Shown piece after piece: positions 34,431 to 42,562 of a stretch of 64,000 nucleotides of DNA. Source of the DNA: Allobranchiibius sp. CTAmp26 (GTDB taxonomy: Bacteria > Actinomycetota > Actinomycetes > Actinomycetales > Dermatophilaceae). Numbering within the stretch: position 1 is the first letter of the stretch; each line of letters opens with the position of its first letter. A model generated the notes under the pieces. That model saw only the letters and a list, made by a program, of their open reading frames with translations. It ran no database searches and was not told the DNA's origin. The stretch is from contig NZ_JAGEKR010000016.1 in assembly GCF_017565405.1 (NCBI RefSeq), forward strand, positions 1 through 64,000, written 5' to 3'. Position numbers and translations under genes: made by a program.

Positions 34431-35498
34431 GTGGACCTGCTCGCCAAGACGATGGAAGCCGGTTACACACGTGTGCTCCGGCCGGTGCTCTTCCGCTCCG
34501 ACGGTGGCGACGCCGAGTCGGCGCATCACAAGACACTGCAACGGCTTTCGACTCTCGCCGAGCGGCCACGGATCCTCGATCTGGTGCGCCGGGCGTGCGC
34601 CGTACCGACCGAACCGGTGGACGTCGCGGGCATCACCTTCCCCGGCAAGGTCGGCCTCGCGGCAGGCGTCGACAAGGACGGGCTCGCGCTGAAGGGGTGG
34701 TCGGCGCTCGGTTTCTCCCACATCGAGGTGGGGACCGTAACGCCGATGGCGCAGCCCGGCAACGACAAGCCGCGACTGTTCCGGGTCTACGACAGCTCCG
34801 GGATCATCAACCGGATGGGTTTCAACAACGACGGCGCCGAGGCGCTTGCCACCCGCCTGCGCTTGATCGGCCCGCTGTCGATCCCCGTCGGGGTCAGCAT
34901 CGGCAAGAACAAGACGACGCCGGTTGACGACGCGGTCCTGGACTACCTGACCTGTCTGCGGACGCTGGACGGCCTCGCCGACTACATCGCGGTCAACGTC
35001 TCCAGCCCCAACACGGCCGGCCTGCGCGGGTTGCAGGGTCGCGAACCGCTGGGCGAGCTGCTCGCCACCCTCGTGCAGGAAGCCGCGCAGCTGGCGCAGG
35101 CCCGGTCCGCCACCCCCGTCCCGATCTTCGTCAAGATTGCCCCCGACCTGAAGAACGACGCCATCGACGACGTCCTCGAGGTCGCCGGGCACGCCGACAT
35201 CGCGGGCATCATCGCCACCAACAGCACCCTCAGCCGCGACGGACTGCGCGGCCCGGACCTCGCGTTGATCGACGAGGAGGGCGGCCTGTCCGGCTCGCCG
35301 CTCACCCGCCGTACACGCAGGATCGTGCGGTACGTCGCCGAGCACACCACCCTGCCCGTCATTGGGGTGGGCGGGGTCATGACGGTGGCCGACGGGCAGG
35401 CCCTGATCGACGCGGGTGCGGCACTTGTGCAGGTCTACACCGGGTTCGTCTACCACGGTCCGTCGCTGGTGCGCGACCTCAACCGCGCCCTCGGCTGA
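34431..35498 (+). CDS. pyrD: dihydroorotate dehydrogenase (quinone), class 2
   Basis: 355 aa. The N-terminal helical extension (MDLLAKTMEAGYTRVLRPVLF) that binds the membrane marks class 2. FMN contacts include LAAGVDKDG and VEVGTVTP-type segment HIEVGTVTPMAQPGN; the catalytic Ser is in NVSSPNTAGLRGLQ; IGVGGVMTVADG and YTGFVYHGP bind FMN phosphate. It oxidises dihydroorotate to orotate in pyrimidine synthesis, giving electrons to menaquinone. Start at GTG 34431 by family comparison and the leaderless promoter box. Confidence 0.94.
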   Translation: MDLLAKTMEAGYTRVLRPVLFRSDGGDAESAHHKTLQRLSTLAERPRILDLVRRACAVPTEPVDVAGITFPGKVGLAAGVDKDGLALKGWSALGFSHIEVGTVTPMAQPGNDKPRLFRVYDSSGIINRMGFNNDGAEALATRLRLIGPLSIPVGVSIGKNKTTPVDDAVLDYLTCLRTLDGLADYIAVNVSSPNTAGLRGLQGREPLGELLATLVQEAAQLAQARSATPVPIFVKIAPDLKNDAIDDVLEVAGHADIAGIIATNSTLSRDGLRGPDLALIDEEGGLSGSPLTRRTRRIVRYVAEHTTLPVIGVGGVMTVADGQALIDAGAALVQVYTGFVYHGPSLVRDLNRALG

Positions 35499-35526
35499 CC
35501 CCCCCCCGCCCCAGCGCACCGCGGTT

Positions 35527-35566
35527 GTCCGCATTTCCGTGCGGACGGGTGCGCGAAAGTGCGGAC
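35527..35566. repeat. hairpin element, family B copy 1
   Basis: GTCCGCA (35527-35533) can pair with TGCGGAC at 35540-35546 or with a second TGCGGAC at 35560-35566; the two right arms are separated by GGGTGCGCGAAAG. It lies 28 bp after the pyrD stop. The second copy at 36586-36625 is identical except for the six loop bases. Confidence 0.75.
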
Positions 35567-35655
35567 ACTCGCGGCCCGGCCCGTCGTGCACATCCCCTGA
35601 GCTCGTCCACACCCGTCCTGGCAGGAGATGCGGTAGGTACGTCGCAGCCTCTTGC

Positions 35656-36579
35656 ATGGCGCGCATGCACCCGACGTACGACGCCGCAGGTCGACTCCAT
35701 CAGCTGGCGGGGGACACAGACGGTGTCATCACGCGACGAGACGCCCGGCACGGCGGCGTCACCCGACGACGGATCGCTCAGGAGGTCGCCCGGGGGCGTT
35801 GGGAGGTAGCGCGACGTGCAGTCAAGATCGTCGGTGCGCCCGCAACGCTGGAGAGTGCGTGGCGGCTCGCGCTCGCTGGTGCGTCGCCGCGGGCCGCGCT
35901 CGACGGTGTGAGCGCCCTGCAGTGCGCGGGCATGGTGGGCTTCGAAGATCTCGTCCACCTCAGCGTCCCCAAGGGTGATCGCGTCATACGTGATCAGGGG
36001 GTACGCGTACACGAGTTGCGCTCCTGGGACGACGCCGACGTGCTGGAACTCCCGGTACGGCGCGTGCGACCCGAGCTCGCCACCCTGCGCGCCGCGCGCT
36101 GGGCGGTCAGCGAGCGCGCCGCCCAGACCATCCTCGCGATGTCCGTGCAGCAGGGGCTGACCACCCCGCAGCGCCTGATCACGATGCTCGAGCGATTACC
36201 GAGATCCCGTCGCGCCGCTCTCATCGCCGCAGCCGTCTCGGAGATCGCCGGCGGATCGCAGGCACTGGGGGAGCTGGATCTGGTGCGGCTGTGCCGATCG
36301 CACGATCTGCCGGTGCCGGCGAGACAACAGCTGCTACGTCGCCCGAGTGGCACGTATTACCTGGACGCCCGGTTCGCGGCGTACGCCCTCACCGTCGAGG
36401 TGGACGGTCTGGGCCATCGCGACATCTCCCAGACGAGGGTCGATCAGCGCAAGCACAACGAGCTGCAGATCGACGGCGACGTCGTACTGCGGGTGATGTC
36501 GATGGACCTGCGTGATGACCCCGAGCCTTTCCTGCGGCAGCTGCGCCGGGCACTGATGGCGCGGGGTTGGGGTGGGTAG
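35656..36579 (+). CDS. AbiEi-like / DUF559 protein with restriction-endonuclease-like C-terminus (copy 2)
   Basis: 307 aa from the ATG at 35656 (an ATG at 35665 is also possible; no strong ribosome site). The N-terminus resembles the AbiEi-type winged helix (LAGDTDGVITRRDARHGGVTRRRI, VARGRWEVARRAVKIV). The C-terminal domain shows YYLDARFAAYALTVEVDGLGHRD, then RQRKHNELQIDGDVVLRVMSMDL in outline (actual spacing DQRKHNELQ), consistent with the DUF559/Vsr-like nuclease fold: Asp in LDARF, Glu-Val-Asp, then a basic residue. Architecture matches the gene at 24400-25449 although the sequences are diverged. It is bracketed by identical family B hairpins 90 bp upstream and 7 bp downstream. Confidence 0.7.
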   Translation: MARMHPTYDAAGRLHQLAGDTDGVITRRDARHGGVTRRRIAQEVARGRWEVARRAVKIVGAPATLESAWRLALAGASPRAALDGVSALQCAGMVGFEDLVHLSVPKGDRVIRDQGVRVHELRSWDDADVLELPVRRVRPELATLRAARWAVSERAAQTILAMSVQQGLTTPQRLITMLERLPRSRRAALIAAAVSEIAGGSQALGELDLVRLCRSHDLPVPARQQLLRRPSGTYYLDARFAAYALTVEVDGLGHRDISQTRVDQRKHNELQIDGDVVLRVMSMDLRDDPEPFLRQLRRALMARGWGG

Positions 36580-36585
36580 GCGAGT

Positions 36586-36625
36586 GTCCGCAACCCCGTG
36601 CGGACGGGTGCGCGAAAGTGCGGAC
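36586..36625. repeat. hairpin element, family B copy 2
   Basis: Same arms and spacing as copy 1: GTCCGCA (36586-36592), TGCGGAC (36599-36605) and TGCGGAC (36619-36625), with the same 13-nt segment between the right arms. It begins 7 bp after the DUF559 stop. Confidence 0.75.
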
Positions 36626-36664
36626 AACCGGCGCGGTGAGCGGAGCCGATAACCTCGGGGCATC

Positions 36665-38242
<1,578 letters not shown>

Positions 38243-38251
38243 ACGCGAACG

Positions 38252-38725
38252 ATGTTGTCCTTCAGCATGATTCGTCGACGGTTCGTGCCGTTGGTGCTCG
38301 GGGTGCTGGTCGTGGCCCTGATCATCGGCTGGGTCGCGCACCAGACGTCGGGCAGCAAGGCCCCGGGGACGTCCAGGACCACCGTGCTGTCGGTGACGCC
38401 GCGCGCGGCCTCGACGAGCAGCAGCGCCAGCAGCGCCGATGCGTCCGGACTCGGCACCGTGGCGTACGTCGATCTGCCGAGCGGCGCCCGCCATACGCTG
38501 GCGCTCGTCGACAAGGGCGGTCCCTATCCGTATCGGCAGGACGGCACGGTCTACCAGAACCGCAACAAGGACCTGCCGGCACAGCCCCGCGGCTACTACC
38601 ACGAGTACACCGTCGTCACTCCCGGCTCGGGCGATCGCGGCCCGCGGCGGATCGTGGTCGGGCGCGACGGCACGGCGTACTACACCGCCGACCACTACGA
38701 CACCTTCCGCCGGGTGCGGCGGTGA
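38252..38725 (+). CDS. exported guanyl-specific ribonuclease, RNase Sa/barnase (N1/T1) family
   Basis: 157 aa; start 38252 or ATG 38267. A basic-hydrophobic N-terminus (IRRRFVPLVLGVLVVALIIGW) is a signal or membrane anchor, then a Ser/Thr/Ala linker to about residue 65. The RNase domain carries QDGTVYQNRNKDLPA, GYYHEYTVVTPG with Glu118, RGPRRIVVG with Arg133, and YYTADHYDTF with His148, the complete catalytic set of microbial guanyl RNases. It cleaves RNA after G. The barstar-type inhibitor gene overlaps its stop (GTGA at 38722-38725), which protects the cytoplasm. Role: nutrient RNase or antagonistic toxin. Confidence 0.9.
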   Translation: MLSFSMIRRRFVPLVLGVLVVALIIGWVAHQTSGSKAPGTSRTTVLSVTPRAASTSSSASSADASGLGTVAYVDLPSGARHTLALVDKGGPYPYRQDGTVYQNRNKDLPAQPRGYYHEYTVVTPGSGDRGPRRIVVGRDGTAYYTADHYDTFRRVRR

Positions 38726-39144
38726 CGGACGGGCGGCGCGCGACGGGCGAGGGTCCGGAGGTGGTGGCGAGGCTCGCGCTCGCCCGGGCGATGGCCACCG
38801 CGGCGTCGGGGGCGCTGATCCTAGAGATCGGCCCCACGGTCGCTGCCGCGGAGGGCGAGCGCGCCGGGTGGAATGTGGTCCGGCTCGAGGCGTGGGGCGA
38901 CCGGGCGGCGTTCCTGCAGGCGTGTCGACGGGCGTTCGACCTGCCCGACTGGTTCGGCCACAACTGGGATGCGCTCGCCGACTCGCTGTCGGACGTGCAG
39001 CACCGGCCCGGCACGCTGGTGGTCTGGGCCGGCGCGCGGGAGTTGGCGGACGACGTACGCGCCACCGCGACCGCGATCTTCGCCGAACGTGCCGACGACG
39101 GGCCGGCGCCCTTCCTGGTCGTCGACGTGGGGAGCGAACGGTGA
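38722..39144 (+). CDS. barstar-family ribonuclease inhibitor
   Basis: 140 aa from the GTG at 38722, overlapping the RNase stop. The barstar helix-2 motif is FDLPDWFGHNWDALADSLSDV; Asp83 and Asp87 align with barstar Asp35 and Asp39, which block the RNase active site, while barstar Trp38 corresponds to Ala86. About 45 extra N-terminal residues precede the barstar domain (which starts near AGWNVVRLEAWGD). The overlap with the upstream RNase and the downstream lipoprotein gene (GTGA again) implies one translationally coupled unit. It should bind the RNase before export. Confidence 0.9.
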   Translation: MTDGRRATGEGPEVVARLALARAMATAASGALILEIGPTVAAAEGERAGWNVVRLEAWGDRAAFLQACRRAFDLPDWFGHNWDALADSLSDVQHRPGTLVVWAGARELADDVRATATAIFAERADDGPAPFLVVDVGSER

Positions 39145-39764
39145 CGAAGCGAGTCGGTGGTCGTCCGGTCATGGCGACGACCGCGCTCGCGGTCGGGGCG
39201 GCGGTCATGTGCGGCTGCGGCACGCAGAGCGCACCCGGTGCGCCGTCCTACACCCCGTACAGCTTCGTCACGCAACCCAGTTCGGCTGCGCCGCAGAGCG
39301 CTCCGCTGTACGACGAGGCGACGATGGATCTGGCCCAGTCCATCCAGGCTGCCGGAAGCGGCGCCCGTTACGCGAACAGCTTCGGGCTGGTGCGGCTCAA
39401 CGATTCGCAGCGCGGGATGAGGGTGGAGATGACCGACCTGGCGCTCGCCCGGAAACTGGTCGCGGGTGCTCGCGCCGGCCATCCGACGTGGGCCCGTGTG
39501 CCGGTCGCCCTGGTCGAGGTGCCCTACTCGATGAAGCGGTTGGAGGCGGCCGAGAAGGCCGTACCGGATGCGGACTGGAAGCGGTATCAGCTGGTCAGCG
39601 TCGGGGTCGAGACCTGTCGCCACCTGTCGGTGACGTCGTCCGACGTGCGGCTCGAGGATCCGGTGGGCGGTCGGGCGGCGCGGACCAAGCTCGCGCAGCG
39701 GCTCGCGCACGCGGTCGGGGTGCCGGTGGTCGTGACCTACTCCACGCCTGCGCACGCCGAGTAG
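39141..39764 (+). CDS. putative lipoprotein coupled to the RNase-barstar pair
   Basis: 207 aa from the GTG at 39141, whose GTGA overlaps the barstar stop. The N-terminus has a signal peptide ending in AAVMCGCG, a plausible though imperfect lipobox (Met at -1 is unusual). The rest (YDEATMDLAQSIQAAGSGARYANSFG, GMRVEMTDLALARKL, VETCRHLSVTSSDVRL) shows no family I recognise; it looks like a small alpha/beta extracytoplasmic domain. Position suggests a link to the RNase system, for instance cell-surface immunity or display, but chance operon membership is possible. Array 2 of the 51-bp repeat begins 2 bp after its stop. Confidence 0.6.
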   Translation: MTKRVGGRPVMATTALAVGAAVMCGCGTQSAPGAPSYTPYSFVTQPSSAAPQSAPLYDEATMDLAQSIQAAGSGARYANSFGLVRLNDSQRGMRVEMTDLALARKLVAGARAGHPTWARVPVALVEVPYSMKRLEAAEKAVPDADWKRYQLVSVGVETCRHLSVTSSDVRLEDPVGGRAARTKLAQRLAHAVGVPVVVTYSTPAHAE

Positions 39765-39766
39765 CT

Positions 39767-39861
39767 GCGCCGGGCGCAGGAAAGTGACCGCAACGCCGAC
39801 AACCCACCCGGGCGCGTACGCCGGGCGCAGGAAAGTGACCGCGGGGCCGACAACCCACCCC
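39767..39861. repeat. 51-bp tandem repeat array 2 (about 2 units)
   Basis: AGTGACCG occurs at 39783 and 39834, exactly 51 bp apart, each followed by GCCGACAACCCACCC. A partial unit (GCGCCGGGCGCAGGAA) precedes the first. Orientation is the same as array 1. It fills most of the gap between the lipoprotein gene and the amidohydrolase gene. Confidence 0.9.
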
Positions 39862-39909
39862 ACCCGACCCACCTGCGACCGGCTCCATAGGGAGAGCAAC
39901 TAACATCGG

Positions 39910-41151
39910 GTGATCGTGAGCAGTCTTCCCACCCGCAACAGTGCCGCCTTCGATCTGCCCCAACTGGTCGCGACGACGGTGCAGGAACTGACGCCCGAGC
40001 TGGTCCGGATCCGCCGCGCGCTGCACAGCGACCCCGAGCTGGGCTTCAACGAGGTGCGCACCACCACGCGCGTCGTCGAGGCCCTCGCCGCTGCGGGAAT
40101 CGAGCCCCACACCTTCGAGGGGACGGGGTTGACGGCCGAGATCGGCGCCGCGCAACCGTCGTACCGGGTCGCGCTCCGCGCCGACCTCGACGCGCTGCCG
40201 ATCGCCGAGCGCACCGGCCTCGACTTCTCCTCGACCAACGACGGCATCGCGCATGCCTGCGGTCACGACGTGCACACCAGCGTCGTGCTGGGCGCCGGGC
40301 TCACCCTCAAACGCTTCGAGCAGGAGCTCATCGAGCGAGACATGGCCGTGCGGCTGGTCTTCCAGCCCGCCGAGGAGGTCGTGCCGGGCGGCGCGCACAC
40401 CGCCGTCAAGGAGCACGCGCTCGACGACGTCGACCAGGTCTTCGCGCTGCACTGCGACCCGAGCATCGACGTGGGCACGGTGGGTCTGAAGGTCGGCGCG
40501 ATCACCGCGGCCTGCGACGCGATCCGGGTGCGCCTCTCCGGGCGCGGTGGGCACACCAGCCGTCCGCATCTGACCGGCGACCTGACGTACGCGCTCGCCA
40601 AGGTCGTCACCGACGTGCCGGCCGCGCTGTCGCGCCGGCTCGACCCCCGCGTCGGAGCGGCCCTGGTCTGGGGCACCGTCGTGGCCGGCAACGCCGCGAA
40701 CGTGATCCCCGCGATGGGCGAGTGCGTCGGCACGTTGCGGATGCTCGACATCGACGCGTGGGAGCAGGCCGGCGAGCTGGTGCAGACGCTGGTGCACGAG
40801 GTCGTGGCGCCGTACGGCGTGACGGCCGAGGTGGAGTACACCCGCGGCGTGCCGCCGGTGGTCAACGACGCGACCGCCGTGGAGCTGCTGACCTCGGCCT
40901 GCCGTTCGGCCGTCGGGCCGGACGCCGTCGTGCCGACCAAGCAGTCGCTCGGCGGTGAGGACTTCAGCTGGATGCTGGCCCGCGCACCGGGTGCGATGGG
41001 CCGGCTCGGCACCCGCACCCCCGGCGGACCGACGTACGAACTGCACCAGGGCGACCTGGTCGTGGACGAACGCGCCATCTCCGTGGGGGCCACGCTGTTG
41101 GCCGCGACCTGCCTGCTGCGGCCGGACACCGCGGCCGACGCCGCTGTCTGA
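39910..41151 (+). CDS. M20 family amidohydrolase (M20D-like)
   Basis: 413 aa from a GTG at 39910 or 411 aa from the GTG at 39916. Metal-site motifs are visible: ADLDALPIAERTG, HACGHDVHTSVVLGAG and FQPAEEVVPGGAH with the catalytic Glu pair; the dimerisation domain begins near GGHTSRPH. KQSLGGEDFSWML closes the metal site. Relatives hydrolyse N-acyl amino acids, hippurate or indole-acetyl conjugates; the substrate cannot be assigned. A TAACAT sequence at 39901-39906 may be a -10 box. An inverted repeat follows the gene at 41174-41209. Confidence 0.85.
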   Translation: MIVSSLPTRNSAAFDLPQLVATTVQELTPELVRIRRALHSDPELGFNEVRTTTRVVEALAAAGIEPHTFEGTGLTAEIGAAQPSYRVALRADLDALPIAERTGLDFSSTNDGIAHACGHDVHTSVVLGAGLTLKRFEQELIERDMAVRLVFQPAEEVVPGGAHTAVKEHALDDVDQVFALHCDPSIDVGTVGLKVGAITAACDAIRVRLSGRGGHTSRPHLTGDLTYALAKVVTDVPAALSRRLDPRVGAALVWGTVVAGNAANVIPAMGECVGTLRMLDIDAWEQAGELVQTLVHEVVAPYGVTAEVEYTRGVPPVVNDATAVELLTSACRSAVGPDAVVPTKQSLGGEDFSWMLARAPGAMGRLGTRTPGGPTYELHQGDLVVDERAISVGATLLAATCLLRPDTAADAAV

Positions 41152-41173
41152 GGCTCGCCACGACCGCGGCGCA

Positions 41174-41209
41174 ACCGTTTGATAACGGTCCCGCCGACAC
41201 GGCGGGACC
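41174..41209. terminator. two overlapping hairpins between the amidohydrolase and the BMP lipoprotein gene
   Basis: ACCGTT-TGAT-AACGGT spans 41174-41189. GGTCCCGCC-GACAC-GGCGGGACC spans 41187-41209, a perfect 9-bp stem. They share three bases (GGT), so only one can form fully at a time. The second is a plausible terminator for the amidohydrolase gene; together they could act in the leader of the transporter operon. Confidence 0.5.
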
Positions 41210-41314
41210 TGCGCGAACGCGCCGGTAACCTTTCCGGGTCCGCACCCCGCCCGACGTCTACGCACATGCGCGTGAGTCGGCGCCGATGTGCCCCCCACCT
41301 ACAAGGAGATGTCT

Positions 41315-42406
41315 GTGCGTTCGGTGATGAAGATCGCGGCGGTTGCCGCACTCGGCTCGCTGGCCCTGACCGGCTGTGGCAGCAAGCCCGGATCGGGAAC
41401 GAGCGGTAGTGGCAGTTCAGGAGCCACGTCCGCCGCGAAGGCCGTCGGCAAGAAGATCAACGCGTGCATGGTGCTGGACACCGGTGGCGTCGACGACCGC
41501 TCGTTCAACCAGTCGTCGTACGACGGCATGAAGGCCGCCAACAAGGCCAACCCGAACATCTCGATCAAGTACGTGCCGAGCAACTCGGGCGCGGACTACA
41601 CCCCGAACCTCACCAAGCTGGCCACCGGCGGATGCGCCACCGTGATCGGCGTCGGCGGCCTGATGTCCGACAACGTCAAGACCGCGGCCAAGACCTACCC
41701 CAAGGTGCACTTCGCCGAGGTGGACGCCCCGGGCACGGGCGCCAACTTCTACGGCATCCAGTACAACACCGCGCAGGCCGGCTTCCTCGGCGGTTACCTC
41801 GCGGCCAGCCTCACCAAGACCGGCAAGGTCGGCACCTGGGGCGGTCTGAACATCCCGCCGGTGACGATCTACATGGACGGCTTCACCGAGGGTGTGCAGT
41901 ACTACAACACCCAGAAGAAGAAGAACGTGCAGGTGCTCGGCTGGAACGAGAAGTCCAAGAAGGGCACCTTCTCCAACAGCTTCACCGACCAGAACAAGGG
42001 CAAGTCGGTCAGCCAGTCGATGGCCAGCAACGGCGCCGACATCATCTTCCCCGTCGCGGGCGGGTCCGGCCTCGGCGCGGGCGCGGCGGCGCAGGCCTCC
42101 GGCGGCAAGCTGAAGATCATGTGGGTCGACACAGACGGCTGCGTGAGCGCCGCGCAGTACTGCAAGTACATGGTCGGCAGTGTCACCAAGAACCTCAGCG
42201 GCGGTGTGCAGGCGTACCTGAAGTCCTCCGCGGACGGCACGTACCCGACCGGCAACTACATCGGCACCCTCGCCAACGCCGGCGTCGGACTGGTCGACGA
42301 CAACAACAGCCAGCCGGCGGCGCTGAAGGCGGAGCTGGCGAAGGTCAAGGCCGGCATCACCTCCGGCTCGATCAAGATCACCTCACCGAGCCAGCCCACC
42401 AGCTGA
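41315..42406 (+). CDS. BMP-family nucleoside-binding lipoprotein of an ABC transporter
   Basis: 363 aa from the GTG at 41315: AAGGAG at 41303-41308 sits 6 nt upstream, whereas the ATG at 41309 directly abuts it. The signal peptide ends in the lipobox LTGC, followed by a Gly/Ser linker. The mature part matches the PnrA/Med/BMP family: CMVLDTGGVDDRSFNQSSYDGM, VIGVGGLMSDNVK, FAEVDAPG, GFLGGYLAASL, WVDTDGCVSAAQYC. BMP proteins bind purine or pyrimidine nucleosides and deliver them to the permeases encoded downstream (NupNOPQ/YufNOPQ type). A strong terminator separates it from the ATPase gene. Confidence 0.92.
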   Translation: MRSVMKIAAVAALGSLALTGCGSKPGSGTSGSGSSGATSAAKAVGKKINACMVLDTGGVDDRSFNQSSYDGMKAANKANPNISIKYVPSNSGADYTPNLTKLATGGCATVIGVGGLMSDNVKTAAKTYPKVHFAEVDAPGTGANFYGIQYNTAQAGFLGGYLAASLTKTGKVGTWGGLNIPPVTIYMDGFTEGVQYYNTQKKKNVQVLGWNEKSKKGTFSNSFTDQNKGKSVSQSMASNGADIIFPVAGGSGLGAGAAAQASGGKLKIMWVDTDGCVSAAQYCKYMVGSVTKNLSGGVQAYLKSSADGTYPTGNYIGTLANAGVGLVDDNNSQPAALKAELAKVKAGITSGSIKITSPSQPTS

Positions 42407-42422
42407 CACCGGTCAACGCAGG

Positions 42423-42452
42423 GGCGGGGCGAGCCGTGGGGCTCGCCCCGCC
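42423..42452 (+). terminator. strong intrinsic terminator inside the nucleoside transporter operon
   Basis: GGCGGGGCGAGCC (42423-42435), loop GTGG, GGCTCGCCCCGCC (42440-42452): a perfect 13-bp stem followed by TTCTGT. It starts 17 bp after the binding-protein stop and 111 bp before the ATPase start, so it probably sets a higher dose of binding protein than of transporter. Confidence 0.75.
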
Positions 42453-42562
42453 TTCTGTATGACGATCGGGCGGGTGCCCGCGACCGCCGCCGTACCGGCG
42501 GGGGTTGGCAGGGCGGGTAATCTCGCGCGCAGCGTCGACGAGCAACGGAGCGGGCCTTCACG

